A stretch of DNA of 64,000 bases from Catenuloplanes indicus (GCF_030813715.1 NZ_JAUSUZ010000001.1:1860001-1924000), one strand, 5' to 3'; shown: positions 18,719-28,774, numbered from the stretch's first letter. Made by a program: numbers and translations. The notes: generated from the sequence alone by a model not told the origin.

Positions 18719-19417
18719 TCAACACTGGTGCGAGTGCCTGATCGCGGACGGGTGCAGGTCGACGGTGAAGCGGGCGTGCTCAGCGACCGTGCGCGCGTCC
18801 ACCGGCGTGGTGCCGCCGACGTGGTGCGGGCGGGTCGCGGCGGCCACGCCGGCGTCGACGAGCATGGCCAGCACGGCGCGCACGTCATCGACGTCGACGG
18901 CGAGCTCGCCGGCGATCCGGAGCAGAGTCGTGGGCGCCGGACTGCCCGCGGAGGTCGCCGCCAGGCGCGCGAGCAGCTGCGCGACGCGGGCGTCCGCGGC
19001 CGCCGCCGGCGGGCCCGGAACCGGCCGGCGGGGCGCCGGTGCCGGTCCAGTCGGGAGGCGCTCGAGCGCGGCTGTGACAGCGTCGGTGGCGGCGCGGAGC
19101 CGGTCGTAATGCCACCACGCGATCCGGCCGTCGCTCAGCTGCGCGGCGAGTTCCTCCAGCGCCGTCGCCCATGCGGCCGGGGTGCTCGGGTGCCGGGGCT
19201 GCACGACGCGTTCGACGACCCGCTCGGCCGGCGCGGTCCGCACCACGCCGGCGTCGACGTCGCGCTGGAGCCGTCGCTGCGCGGTACGCACTTCGTAGGC
19301 GCGCTGGCGGCAGGAACGGTCGCAGTAGCGCAGCCGCCGGCCGGTCGGCGGCTGGGCGATCGGGTTACCGCACCAGCCGCACGGCGTCTGCAAGTCCCGC
19401 TCGCGTGGCGTCGGCAT
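18719..19417 (-). CDS. Hypothetical protein with N-terminal treble-clef-like zinc motif
   Basis: This 232-residue protein has an N-terminal metal-binding pattern, C-x2-C (CGWCG) followed about 16 residues later by CDRSC and then RQRAYEVR. This resembles small zinc fingers of actinobacterial DNA-associated proteins. The middle is Pro/Ala-rich, and the C-terminal part (LLRIAGELAVDVDDVRAVLAMLVDAGV) looks like a winged-helix or helical bundle. The start at ATG 19417 is supported by AGAGGAAG upstream. The 3' end abuts the IS5 relic, so the C-terminus may have been altered. Function is unknown; a DNA-binding role is inference. Confidence 0.65.
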   Translation of the reverse strand: MPTPRERDLQTPCGWCGNPIAQPPTGRRLRYCDRSCRQRAYEVRTAQRRLQRDVDAGVVRTAPAERVVERVVQPRHPSTPAAWATALEELAAQLSDGRIAWWHYDRLRAATDAVTAALERLPTGPAPAPRRPVPGPPAAAADARVAQLLARLAATSAGSPAPTTLLRIAGELAVDVDDVRAVLAMLVDAGVAAATRPHHVGGTTPVDARTVAEHARFTVDLHPSAIRHSHQC

Positions 19418-19809
19418 CGCCTTCCTCTTTCGAAGGTCATCAGAGGTGCGCCCACCGTAGCTCGCGTCACTGACGTTCCATGATCAGAGCATCTGCAAGA
19501 GGCGTGTCGGCTTCGGTCTCGGCCCTGCTGGTGCGTCACTGACGTTGCGGTCGCGCGAGGAATGCAAGGGGGTGTGTCGCGGTGGCGCGATAAATCTGTG
19601 ACGTGGCCGATCAGGTCAGGATGATCGATGCGGGTGAGTGCGCTGGTGGCGCGGCCGGTAGCGGCGTGGCAACGCCAGCACGGCGGCGCGGCCGGGCTTT
19701 CGTGGCGGCTACGCCCCGAGTGGCGTGGTCAGTACCGGCGAGCCTCGTCGCCGGCGCGTTCGACGTGTCGTTCCTGAGGCGCCCGGGCCATGGTTTCTGC
19801 GCTGGGCAG

Positions 19810-20118
19810 ATGACTGGCACCACGCGTGATGCCACCGCCGCGGACGACCTCGACCAGCGACACGAGCCGGTGCTCTTCACGGAGCCGTTGCGGGGCGACG
19901 CGATCGACGACGGCTACACCGGGCAAGAGAAGATCACCGCGGTCCAGGGCGACGACGTGCTGGACCGGCTCAAGACGTCCGGCTTCAGCTCAGGCTGCAC
20001 CATCCTGACCCAGGAGCCGCAGGGCACCGAGAAGGTCGCCGCTGCGTACGCTATGAGGCACCATCTGCGCAGCATCGCACGCCTTCAGCAGGCGACCGAC
20101 CCGGGAGACCCACAGTGA
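19810..20118 (+). CDS. Hypothetical small protein coupled to the YdcF-family gene
   Basis: This frame of about 102 residues starts at ATG 19810 and ends in a GTGA overlap with the following gene, which argues that it is translated. The sequence is acidic in the middle (DDLDQRHEPVLFTEPL) and has no motif I recognise. The same frame is open further upstream, to 19603, so the start is uncertain. Confidence 0.4.
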   Translation: MTGTTRDATAADDLDQRHEPVLFTEPLRGDAIDDGYTGQEKITAVQGDDVLDRLKTSGFSSGCTILTQEPQGTEKVAAAYAMRHHLRSIARLQQATDPGDPQ

Positions 20119-20783
20119 CGGACAGGGCACCCCGACTCACCGACGCCCAGCGCGCCGACGCCCTCACCATCTGGCACTACCACCAGCTCGGACACCCCCT
20201 GCGCCACTGCGACATCGCGATCGGCCTCGGCAGCCACGACCTCGGCGTACCCGCCCACACCGCCAAACTCTGGCGCGAGGGCTGGTTCCCACGCATGCTG
20301 TTCACCGGCGCCGTCAACCCGATCCGCGCCGACCAGTTCCCCCGCGGCGAAGCCGTCCACTTCCAGGAACACGCCATCGCCCTCGGCGTCCCCGACCGAG
20401 TGATCCTGGTCGAGCCACACGCCACGAACACCGGCCAGAACATCACCCTCGCCCGGCAACTGCTGCAGGAACACGAGATCAGCGTACGGTCGGTGATGCT
20501 CGTCGCGATGCCCTACATGCAGCGCCGCGCCTACGCCACCTGCCGCAAGCTCTGGCCCGCCGTCGACGTAGTCTGCGCCTCCCAGCCGCTCGCGTTCGCC
20601 GACTACGTCTCCGAGATCGGCGACGAGCGCATGGTTACCGACATGCTCGTCGGCGACCTCCAGCGCATCATCGTCTATCCCGGGCACGGTTACGCCGAAC
20701 CGCAGGAGGTCCCCGACGATGTCCACGCCGCCTACCGGCGCCTGGTCCGGGCCGGCTTCACCACCCGTCTGCTGGCCGTCTGA
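20115..20783 (+). CDS. YdcF/SanA-family (DUF218) protein
   Basis: This 222-residue DUF218 protein starts at GTG 20115. It has the family pattern: an N-terminal strand IAIGLGSHD, then a W-E-G-W-x2-x-LFTG segment, an acidic loop, and a NTGQNITLARQLL helix that carries the conserved Asn and Thr of the family. The closing DLQRI and YPG segments also fit. There is no membrane anchor, unlike E. coli SanA or ElyC, so it is a cytosolic YdcF-like member. The biochemical role of the family is unclear; YdcF binds S-adenosylmethionine. It is intact. Confidence 0.8.
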   Translation: MTDRAPRLTDAQRADALTIWHYHQLGHPLRHCDIAIGLGSHDLGVPAHTAKLWREGWFPRMLFTGAVNPIRADQFPRGEAVHFQEHAIALGVPDRVILVEPHATNTGQNITLARQLLQEHEISVRSVMLVAMPYMQRRAYATCRKLWPAVDVVCASQPLAFADYVSEIGDERMVTDMLVGDLQRIIVYPGHGYAEPQEVPDDVHAAYRRLVRAGFTTRLLAV

Positions 20784-20799
20784 GCCCACACGGCCCCCG

Positions 20800-21027
20800 C
20801 GAACCTGCGCGATCCACCAGCCCAATCTGCTGCCGCGGCTGACCACACTCGCCAAGATCTACGCCGCGGACTGCTGGATCGTGCTCGACAACGTCCAGTC
20901 AACCGCCGCGACTACCAGCACCGCACCCGGCTCGCCCGGCTCCACGCTCCCGGCCGGCAACAGTGGCTGTCAGTACCCTGCTCGCCAGCGGGCGCATCGC
21001 TGCTTCCGTGAGACCGCGGTTGTGCTG
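20800..21027 (+). pseudogene. WbqC-family protein fragment, frameshifted
   Basis: The segment AIHQPNLLPRLTTLAKIYAA followed by DCWIVLDNVQ is the N-terminus of WbqC-like proteins. After VQ the frame shifts to NRRDYQHRTRLARLHAPGRQ, then QWLSVP, and ends. Only about 75 codons of the usual 220 or more are recognisable. Confidence 0.6.
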
Positions 21028-21030
21028 CCC

Positions 21031-22067
21031 GACCCGTCCCGGGTGCTGAGTGATCTGGTGCCGGGACGGCGACAGAACTCAGCCCCGTCGACGTTTCGTC
21101 GGAGGATCAACCGTCACCGTCGGTCAGGTTCATCGCCAGCCGAAGGTAGAGCTGTAACGGGATGGCATCGGCGAGAAGGGTTGAGTGTGGCGACTTCCCG
21201 TGCGAATCGATCCGTAGCCTGCTGTATGACATGTACGGCGAGGTGGCGTTGGCCCACGGGGTGCTGCAGCAGGTCGTGGACGCGCTGGGCGTCGCCTCAC
21301 CGTCACGGCCGTTGCCGGACCTGGCGTTCCCGCCGGAACCGATGGACCTGACCGCGGCGGTGTACTACACGGATCAGGCGGTGCTCGCCAGGGTCGAGGG
21401 TGTTCTCGCCGGCAGCCCGGAGCCGCCTGCCGCCCGAACGCGGCGTGTTCCCGGACCGGCACCCCGCCGCCGACGGCGATAGCGCGTGGCCGTGCCACTG
21501 GCACGGCCACGTGTTCTACCAGGTGGACGGCGGCGCTTTACGGTGTATAGATGCGCCGGCGTCGGTTCGATCCGCAGACCGCGGCCGCGAGCGTGGAAGC
21601 CCTCGCGGCGGTCACGGATGAACAGCTCGCCGCCGCTGTGTGCGACGCGCTGCGGGCCTTGGCGGCGCTGCACGCCACCGGGACCTGGCCGGCCAGCGAT
21701 TTCGACACGCGTGCCGTGGAGGCGTTCAACTGCGCGCAGCGGTTTCGCGCGCTGCGCGCCGCGGCTGTGCCGGAGCTGGAGGCCTCCGTCGAGGTGGCCG
21801 GGCCGATGTTGGGGGTTTGGTGGCCGGACGGGTCCGTCGAGGCGAACGCCGTCAGGGACGCGGTAGAGCAGGTCCGGTACGCATCGATGGTGCTACCCGG
21901 TCTGGCCGTGGCATCGCGGGGATTCACGCTACCTCGCAAGCACTCAGCAGCGGCCAGCATGATCCGCGCCGAAGGCGCAATGAGAGGCCCGAGCATCGCC
22001 CCGGCCGGCCGCGGGCAGCCGGGTCATCGCGACCGTGGCGTTGCGGCGTCGGCGTTCGGCGTCGGGC
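21031..22067. other. Decayed coding remnants left of an IS5-family element
   Basis: About 1 kb with short stretches that look coding on the plus strand but change frame, for example LLYDMYGEVALAHGVLQQVV near 21.2 kb, WPCHWHGHVFYQVDGG near 21.5 kb and an Ala-rich frame at 21551-21900. None is complete and I recognise no family. The last one is cut before the insertion sequence at 22071. Confidence 0.45.
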
Positions 22068-22070
22068 TTA

Positions 22071-22963
22071 GACCACATCTCATTTGGGCGTGTTGGGGTG
22101 CAACATCGTTCGTTGTACGGGTGTGGGTGATGTGGAGAAGTACTGTCCGGATGCGTTGTGGCGTCTGGTCGCGCCGTTGTTGCCGGTGCATCCGGTAAGG
22201 CATCAGGGTGGTGGCCGGCGGCGGATCGATGATCGTGTCGCGGTAGCGGCGATCACGTATGTGTTGCAGACCGGGTGTGCGTGGGAGGCGTTGCCCGGGT
22301 CGTTCCCGATCTCGCGGGCGACGGCGCACCGCAGGTTCGCCGAGTGGGTGCAGCAGGGTGTCATGGAGGCGTTTCATCAGGCGGTACTGGATGTTCTTGG
22401 TGCTGCCGGGCAGATCGACTGGTCGCGGGCGAGTGCCGACGCGATGCAGGTGCGGGCGGTCAAAGGGGGCACCTGACCGGGCGCAGCCCGGTGGACCGGG
22501 GCAAGCCCGGTACGAAGATCCACGCGATCAGTGACCGTAACGGGCTGCCGCTGACGGTGGTGTTGTCCGCCGCGAACGTCAACGACCACCTCGTCTTCGA
22601 GGATGTGGTCGAAAGCCTGACAGCGATCCGGCAGCCGATCGGGCGGCCTCGCCGGTGGCCGGGCAGCTGCACGGTGACAAGGCCTACGACTACCGGTGCT
22701 GCCGCAACACGCTGCGACGGCGGCGGATCATCGCGCGAATCGCCCGCCGGGGTATCGAGTCCAGTAGCCGGCTCGGCCGGCATCGCTACGTCATCGAGCG
22801 ATGCCTGGAATGGGTCAGCAGGTTCAGGCGCCTGGCCCGCCGCTACGACCGCAAGGCTTCCCACTTCCTCGGATTCCTGCGCCTGGCCTGTGCTCTGATC
22901 TGCTACCGCCGCGCCACCCGCCTCAACCTCCTGACCAGCAACAACCCCTAATGAGATGTGGTC
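22071..22963 (+). mobile_element. IS5-family insertion sequence (893 bp) with TTA target duplication
   Basis: The ends carry matching inverted repeats, GACCACATCTCATTTGGG on the left and its near-complement on the right. The element is flanked by TTA at 22068-22070 and 22964-22966. Size, ends and a three-base TNA duplication fit the IS427 group of IS5. Confidence 0.85.
22084..22951 (+). pseudogene. IS5-family transposase in three frames
   Basis: The first frame encodes YCPDALWRLVAPLLPVHP through AGQIDWSRASADAMQVRAVKGG and stops at 22476. The second frame, entered at an AAAGGGGGC run, gives GKPGTKIHAISDRNGLPLTV and NDHLVFEDVVESL. The third, from about 22655, gives AGQLHGDKAYDYRCCRNTL to the end. 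A single shift at the G-run is usual for this IS group and may be programmed. The second shift is not, so the transposase is probably inactive. Confidence 0.75.
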
Positions 22964-23062
22964 TTAGGCGGCGGACCCATGCCTGCCATATTGATCATCC
23001 TCTCGCGGCATCGCGCCGCGTTCGGGAACCAACGCCTCGCGCGTATGGCCTAGATTTGTTCT

Positions 23063-23521
23063 GTGACGTGGTTGAAGGATCTGGTACCGCTTCTCGCAGC
23101 CCTAATCGGTGCGTGCGCTGTCCTTGGTGGCCAGCTGTGGGCTGACCATCGCCAGCAGAAGTCGCGGCGAGCGGAGCGTTGGGGCGCTTTCCAACACGAA
23201 ACGCTTCTAGACCTGCACGAAACCGCTACGAAGATCTTCGAGCTCAAGTGGCGCTTGGAGCACAAAAATCCAGCCCTGATGAAGGACTGGACTGACGACG
23301 AGCGCAAACAACTGGATCTCGCCATGCTGGAGCACAATGCCCGCATATCGAAAACGCTGTCACGCCTCGACAACCGGGAACTCGCAAAAGCGGCCGCCTC
23401 GGTTATCAGCCGGGTGATAGACGACGATGTGGTGGTGGAGGAGGCGAAGGCGCGCGATGAGTTCTTCGACCTGCTTGACTGCATTGGGCAAGAGGTCCGA
23501 CTCATCAACCACGCAGCGTAG
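23063..23521 (+). CDS. Small membrane-anchored hypothetical protein
   Basis: This 152-residue protein starts at GTG 23063. Residues 5-24 (KDLVPLLAALIGACAVLGGQ) form a single N-terminal membrane segment. A basic patch HRQQKSRRAERW and a long charged helical, probably coiled-coil, cytoplasmic part follow. No family is recognised. The next gene downstream on the same strand also encoded a small membrane-anchored protein and is interrupted by an insertion sequence, so the two may have been functional partners. Confidence 0.65.
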   Translation: MTWLKDLVPLLAALIGACAVLGGQLWADHRQQKSRRAERWGAFQHETLLDLHETATKIFELKWRLEHKNPALMKDWTDDERKQLDLAMLEHNARISKTLSRLDNRELAKAAASVISRVIDDDVVVEEAKARDEFFDLLDCIGQEVRLINHAA

Positions 23522-23979
23522 CTGCTGGCTCTCCAGACCCGTACGCATCGGGAGCGCCCTCCCCGGCGGTCCTCCTGCCAGTGGATACGAGAGGGCTGCC
23601 CCCACCCCGCGGTCACACAATGTTTGTAGGGGTGGCGCGACCTCTTACCGTGACATCATGAATATCGCAATCGCCATATCGGCATTCAGCGTAGCCCTCA
23701 GTGCCGCGTCACTGGGCTGGCAAGCTGCGACCTACCTTCTAACTGGTGGACGGATTCGAGTCACGCTGGAACTGGGAGCAGTAGGAAACGCAGGACTGGT
23801 ATCGGCGCCGCCCAAACTGGTTACCTTCCGAACGATGTGGAGCGTGCGCGAGCAAGGGTTCGACCAACCTGTGGTGGTCGTCAAGGTGGCGAACATCGGC
23901 CGACAGCCCGTTACCGTGCAACGCTGGAGCCTGCGCAACGGCTCTGGCCTCTCGGCAACTGTGGACGGGGCGACCCTAA

Positions 23980-25408
23980 TACTCCAGCAGGAGATCCGTT
24001 CTGAGCTGGGTGACTGGTGTGGTTTTGTCCGTGTACGGCAAGCAGCCACCGTCGAGGCTCAGCGGTTGTGTGGACTACTGAGAACACGGCGGTGGCTGCC
24101 GCCTACAGAGTAGACGCCCGGCGTTGGTCGGAGCTGTTCGAGACGTTGATGGACACGATCGAGACCCGCTTCGTCCGGCCGGAACCGCGACGCCGGGTCC
24201 GCGACTTCGTGGCCGGGCTACTCGCGCCGTTGCCGGTTAAGAACTGCTGGACGATCGCGGAACACGCCGGGGACGCCGGGCCGGGCGGTATGCAGGATTT
24301 GATCGGTCGAGCCAGCTGGGACGACGCTCTGGTGCGTGCCGACGTCCGTGATTTCGTCGCGGCCCGGCTCGGGCATCCCGACGGGATCCTGGTGATCGAC
24401 GAGACCGGGGATCTGAAGAAGGGCACCCACACCGTCGGTGTCCAGCGGCAGTATTCCGGCACCGCGGGGAAGATCGAGAACTGTCAGCTCGCGGTGCACC
24501 TGTCCTACGCCTCACCGTTCGGGCACACGTTGGTCGATGTCGCTCTCTACTTGCCGAGGTCCTGGACCGAAGACCCCGCGCGGCGCCTCGAAGCGGGCGT
24601 GCCGGACACCGTCGGCTTCGCCACGAAGCCGCAGTTGGCGCGTCGGCTGGTCGCCTCGGCGGTGGCTGGTGGACTGCCCTGCCGGTGGGTTGCCGGCGAC
24701 GAAGCCTACGGCAGCGACCCGAACCTCGCCACGGCGTTACGCGGCCTGCGGATCGGCTATGTCCTCGCCGTTGCCTGCTCGCACCGGGTCCCCACCGGCC
24801 TCGGCACCTACCGCACCGATCAGATCGCCACCGGCCTGCCGAGACACGCTTGGCAGCGGATCTCCGGCGGCTCGGGCGCGAAAGGACAGCGCTACTACGA
24901 CTGGGCGTTCATCACGCTGCCCCTTGCCGCTGACCAGCACGCAGGTCACCACTGGCTGCTGATCCGCCGCAACCGCACTACCGGTGAGCTGGCCTTCTAC
25001 CGCTGTTGGAGCCCTGAACGTGTTGCCCTGCGCCAACTTGTCACCGTCGCCGGCCGCCGCTGGAGCATCGAGGAATCGTTCCAGGCCACCAAAACCGGCC
25101 TCGGACTCGACCAACACCAGCACCGCCGCTGGAAAGCATGGCACCGCTGGACCACCCTGGTCATCGCCGCCCACGCCTTCCTCGCCGCAGCCGCAGCAGT
25201 CAGCACAGCGAGCCCGGACGGGCTGATCGACATCACCGTCAACGAACTCCGCCGACTGTTCCACGCCCTGATCCTCGACCCCGCACGACGCAACACCGAC
25301 GTCATCGCTTGGTCCATCTTCAGACGCCGCCACCAGGACTCAGCCAAAATCAGCCACTACGCCAGACAAGCACTCACAGAACCGTAAAACGGATCTCCTG
25401 CTGGAGTA
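23980..25408 (+). mobile_element. IS701-family insertion sequence (1429 bp) with CTAA target duplication
   Basis: The ends are perfect 21-bp inverted repeats beginning TACTCCAGCAGGAGATCCGT. CTAA is duplicated at 23976-23979 and 25409-25412, matching the 4-bp YTAR target rule of IS701. The transposase is intact, so the element may be active and the insertion recent. Confidence 0.9.
24068..25387 (+). CDS. IS701-family transposase
   Basis: This transposase of about 440 residues starts at GTG 24068. It shows the N-terminal RRWSELFETLMDTIETRF and GLLAPLPVKNCWTIAEHAGD segments and the DDE residues in ILVIDETGDLKKG, WVAGDEAYGSD and RRWSIEESFQ. The NCQLAVHLSYAS block is characteristic of IS701/ISRso17-like enzymes. 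No frameshift is seen. The frame is open somewhat upstream of the chosen start, inside the left end of the element. Confidence 0.9.
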   Translation: MWTTENTAVAAAYRVDARRWSELFETLMDTIETRFVRPEPRRRVRDFVAGLLAPLPVKNCWTIAEHAGDAGPGGMQDLIGRASWDDALVRADVRDFVAARLGHPDGILVIDETGDLKKGTHTVGVQRQYSGTAGKIENCQLAVHLSYASPFGHTLVDVALYLPRSWTEDPARRLEAGVPDTVGFATKPQLARRLVASAVAGGLPCRWVAGDEAYGSDPNLATALRGLRIGYVLAVACSHRVPTGLGTYRTDQIATGLPRHAWQRISGGSGAKGQRYYDWAFITLPLAADQHAGHHWLLIRRNRTTGELAFYRCWSPERVALRQLVTVAGRRWSIEESFQATKTGLGLDQHQHRRWKAWHRWTTLVIAAHAFLAAAAAVSTASPDGLIDITVNELRRLFHALILDPARRNTDVIAWSIFRRRHQDSAKISHYARQALTEP

Positions 25409-25916
25409 CTAACCACGCCCGTTCCGTGCGGGCTGGAGGTCGGCGAGTCGCAGACCTGGTGGACGGATGTATCGACCGCTCAAGGCTTGAAGGCTGCGGC
25501 GAATCCCGCGGGTGACTCTGGTACGTCCTTGTGGAGTCGGCTCTCGGCCAGCAGGAAGCGGCGAGTGTGGGCAACGGTCGAACTAGGGGACGGTCGAGTG
25601 CGCCGGTCGCGGAACTCAATCAAGTAGACCGATGCGCCGCTCGTCCGCCCGCACTGCGATTGCACGTCGCGCGCTCCGGCCCGGTCCAGCCGCGCCGGTC
25701 ACCAAGTCCCAGGCCTGCCCTCGCTGGATACGGCGCATGGGCATCCGGCACTCCGCGGCGTGGGATCACTGACCATCTCGGCGGCCATCCGGGGAGTGCG
25801 CCGCTGGGTCTGGCGGCGAGGTCGGCGGGCCGCGCGACCGGTACGTAACACAGTGGTCAGCTCGCGGCGTCGCGCGCCGCGGCCTTGCACGTAGAGCGCT
25901 GCCGGCCACCGCTGCC

Positions 25917-26423
25917 GTGACCGCCGACCTCGCCGCCGTCAGACGCGAGCTCGACGCGGCCCGGCCCGAGCCGCCGCAGGAACGGCCGCCGCAGCGGCAG
26001 TACCCCGAACTTTCCCACCTTTTGCCGGCTGGGCAGGTGCTGCACTACCGCGCCGACGTCTACCGCCAGCACTTCGGAGAGATCTTCGACCGCGTTGACG
26101 ACCTCTACGCCCGGGGCCTGGACGCCGCCTGCAACTGGCAGCGCAGCCGGCCCGGGCCACCCGCCCGGGAGGGGGCCACGGTCAACGCCGCGCTGCAGCG
26201 GCTGCTCACCGCGCTGGTCCACGACAGCCCGACCCGCCAGCACACCCTGGCGGTCCTGCGCGACGTCACGGTAGACCGTAACAGTCACCGCTGGTGGATG
26301 GCGCGGCCCGGCCAGCCCATTCGCTCATCCGGCAGCAACTCCACCCGGTGGGACAGCCGAGTGGGCGAGACTATTCGCTCTTCGCGACCGAAGCAGGCAC
26401 TCCCTCGTCTCGTCCGGTGCTGA
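25917..26423 (+). CDS. Hypothetical protein, possibly a gene fragment
   Basis: A frame of 168 codons from a GTG with good actinobacterial codon bias in its first 110 codons (YPELSHLLPAGQVLHYRADV, then FGEIFDRVDDLYARG). The last 50 codons lose that character and overlap the 3' end of the opposite-strand kinase gene by 53 bp. The real gene may be truncated. No family is recognised. Confidence 0.4.
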   Translation: MTADLAAVRRELDAARPEPPQERPPQRQYPELSHLLPAGQVLHYRADVYRQHFGEIFDRVDDLYARGLDAACNWQRSRPGPPAREGATVNAALQRLLTALVHDSPTRQHTLAVLRDVTVDRNSHRWWMARPGQPIRSSGSNSTRWDSRVGETIRSSRPKQALPRLVRC

Positions 26424-28257
26424 TATGACCTCTGCCAGCCGGCGCCTGATCAGATCCTGGGGCAGGCGGCTGGTCGGGGATGGTGAAGTGGAAGCGGCTG
26501 CCGCCGCCGTCGTTGTCGGTGACGGCGATGGTGCCGCCGTGGCGGGTGACGATGCGGTGGCAGATGGCTAGGCCCAGGCCGGTACCGGGATAGCCGTCGC
26601 TGCCGGTCGCGCGGGTGAACGCGGCGAACACGCTCTCGTGCTGGCCGGCGGGAATGCCGATGCCGTGGTCGGCGACGTCGATACGCCAGAACCCGTCGTC
26701 GAGGCGCCGGGAGCTGATCTCGACCTGGGCGGGGCGCCCGTACCGGGTGTATTTGATGGCGTTGCCGATCAGGTTGTCCAGCAGCTGGCGTAACATGCCG
26801 GGGTCACCGGGCACGGTCGGCAGCGGCCCGGCTTCGATGTATGGCCGGTCGGTGGTCAGGGGCGCGAGGCGCTCGGTGATGATGTCGTCGACGAGCGCGC
26901 CGAGGTCGACAGGGCTGCGATGGATGGCGCTGTTGTCGGCGGTGGCGTAGGCGAGCAGGTCGTCGATGAGGGTGCGCATGCGGTCGGCACCGGCGCGGAT
27001 GCGGCCGAGCAGACTCTGCTGGGCCGGGTCGAGGACATCGGTCGTTTCGTCGGCGAGGAGGTCGGCGTAGGCGGTGATCGTCGACAGCGGGCTGCGCAGG
27101 TCGTGGGCGACCACACCGGTGAATCCGACCAGTTCGGTCTCCCGCTGCCGTAGCTCGGCCTCCACCTTCTCGCGGCGGGCGATGTCCTCGTGCAGGGCGG
27201 CGGTCGCCTCGTCGACCCGGCGCAGGATCCGCGCCCGGGAGAGCAGTACCAGCCCAACCAGGGCGGTGAGCAGGACCGTGACCACGGACCCGGCCCCGAC
27301 GGCCGCGTCATCGAGACGGGTCTGGGTGGCGTCGAGCAGCCGGTCGGTGGCCGTGACCGTCAGCTGCCAGGTTCGTGGCGGGATGTCGATGTCCGCGGTG
27401 CGGGCGTGCGGCTGGTGCCGGCGGCCGGTATCCCAGGAGGCGACCGGCGCCGGAGGGCTGGTGGCGGTGTCGGTGAGCGTGACGGCGGTGGCCGGCCCGG
27501 CGACCTCACCGATGGTGTCGGCCAGGAAGTCCCCGGCCCGCAGGCCCAGGATGAGAACGCCACGCAGCCGGCCGGCGTCCGGGGCGCCGGGAGGCGCCCA
27601 CACCCCGGCGGCGAACACGAACGCCTGCTGCCGCAGCCGTACCGGCAACTCACGGTCCTTGAGCAGCACGTAACTGCTGCTGACGGTGACCTCGCCGGTG
27701 CGGCGCGCCAGCGCGATCGCCTCCGCGGCCGGCGCGCTGGCGGACAGGTCCCGGCCGAGACGCGGCCGGGTGCCGTCGAACGTGCGTGACAGCACCACGA
27801 ACAGGTGCTCGGTCTGACCGGCGGCGGGCTGCAAGGTCAGACCCGTACTGGCCCGGGCGCGCCACTGCCGCTCGACCTGGGAAACCTGCGCGGTCGCTGC
27901 AGGAACGACGAACGCGACGCCGCTGGCCCCCGGCAGCCGGGCGGAGTTGAGCGGGGCGGTGATCGCAGCGAAATCGTCGCCGCGCAGATCCTGCTGCGCG
28001 GCGACACCCGCGGCCAGATCCTCCAGCGCGAGGGTGTACTGGCGCAGATAGCCCTCCACCGCCCCACTGACCCCCCTGGTGCGCTCCTCCAGCGCCTGCA
28101 CCGCACGATCATGCTCGACGCTGCGCAGCGCCCAGACCGTCAGCACGGTCCCCGTCCCGCCCAGCAACACCACCACGGCCAGCAGCGCGACCGCGCGACG
28201 GTCGAGTAAGGACCGCCGTCGTCCGTCGACCGGCGATGCGGCTTCGATGTTCCGCAT
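26371..28257 (-). CDS. CHASE-type membrane sensor histidine kinase
   Basis: This 628-residue kinase has a membrane segment at about residues 23-46, a large extracytoplasmic region to about 310 that resembles a CHASE sensor domain, and a second membrane segment near 315-340. A short coiled coil leads to HisKA with the phospho-His in VVAHDLRSPLS. The HATPase_c domain shows N-box NLIGNAIKYT, G1 DHGIGIP and G2 [12 protein letters not shown]. It is complete. The ATG at 28257 is preceded by a weak GGGTGGG box. The receiver-HD gene downstream of its promoter is divergent and could be its partner; that pairing is inference. Confidence 0.88.
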   Translation of the reverse strand: MRNIEAASPVDGRRRSLLDRRAVALLAVVVLLGGTGTVLTVWALRSVEHDRAVQALEERTRGVSGAVEGYLRQYTLALEDLAAGVAAQQDLRGDDFAAITAPLNSARLPGASGVAFVVPAATAQVSQVERQWRARASTGLTLQPAAGQTEHLFVVLSRTFDGTRPRLGRDLSASAPAAEAIALARRTGEVTVSSSYVLLKDRELPVRLRQQAFVFAAGVWAPPGAPDAGRLRGVLILGLRAGDFLADTIGEVAGPATAVTLTDTATSPPAPVASWDTGRRHQPHARTADIDIPPRTWQLTVTATDRLLDATQTRLDDAAVGAGSVVTVLLTALVGLVLLSRARILRRVDEATAALHEDIARREKVEAELRQRETELVGFTGVVAHDLRSPLSTITAYADLLADETTDVLDPAQQSLLGRIRAGADRMRTLIDDLLAYATADNSAIHRSPVDLGALVDDIITERLAPLTTDRPYIEAGPLPTVPGDPGMLRQLLDNLIGNAIKYTRYGRPAQVEISSRRLDDGFWRIDVADHGIGIPAGQHESVFAAFTRATGSDGYPGTGLGLAICHRIVTRHGGTIAVTDNDGGGSRFHFTIPDQPPAPGSDQAPAGRGHISTGRDEGVPASVAKSE

Positions 28258-28774
28258 GAACCCACCCTAGGGACCGCACGTTGCCTTACAGCCGAAACAG
28301 CGATCTCATTGACAGGGTGGGCGGGGCGCTTGCCCGGCTGTGGGCATTTCGCTCTTCTGGTCATTACGCGGACGGCTGCGCTGGTCAGATCGGCAAACCG
28401 GCCCTGAAAGATGCGGTGCTGGCCGAAACTGGACACATGATCGAGACCATGCGGCGTTCGCGCATCGTGACGCCCGTGAGGTGGGACGTGCTCGGGTCCG
28501 CCAGTTTGGTGGCGCTCCCTGGGACGGGGCTCGGCGGCCGTCCGGTGTCTGGCAGGCCAGCTCGGGCCTGCCGCACCCCGGATGTGAGACATGCCGTCAA
28601 CTCCACCGGCCGAGCGGACGACATGCTACCCGAAGCCGTTGCCCCGGGCCGGAGGCCGATCCGGCCCGTAGGAACAGCGCGCGCTGGATACCCGGACGTC
28701 GCGACCAGCACCTTGAACGCCGACGGTCCCGCTGTCAGTACATCCGCCGCATCCGCTTTCGGCCGGGAGCTCCC
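28258..28774. other. Divergent intergenic region between kinase and receiver-HD genes
   Basis: About 0.5 kb containing the promoters for the minus-strand kinase and the plus-strand receiver protein. Open frames run through it on both strands, but none has a ribosome site or recognisable content. Confidence 0.45.

Larger units (their letters stand above)
23658..25627 (+). pseudogene. Small membrane-protein gene interrupted by an IS701-family element
   Basis: The ATG at 23658 begins a frame with an N-terminal membrane segment (IAIAISAFSVALSAASLGW) and a beta-rich extracellular or cytoplasmic part (VVVVKVANIGRQPVTVQRW). At 23979 it runs into an insertion sequence. Joining bases up to 23979 with those from 25413 restores the frame (DGATL then TTPVPCGLEVGESQTWWTDV) to a TAG at 25627, giving a 178-residue protein. 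The family is unknown. Only the first 107 or so codons plus IS-derived residues can now be made. Confidence 0.72.
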
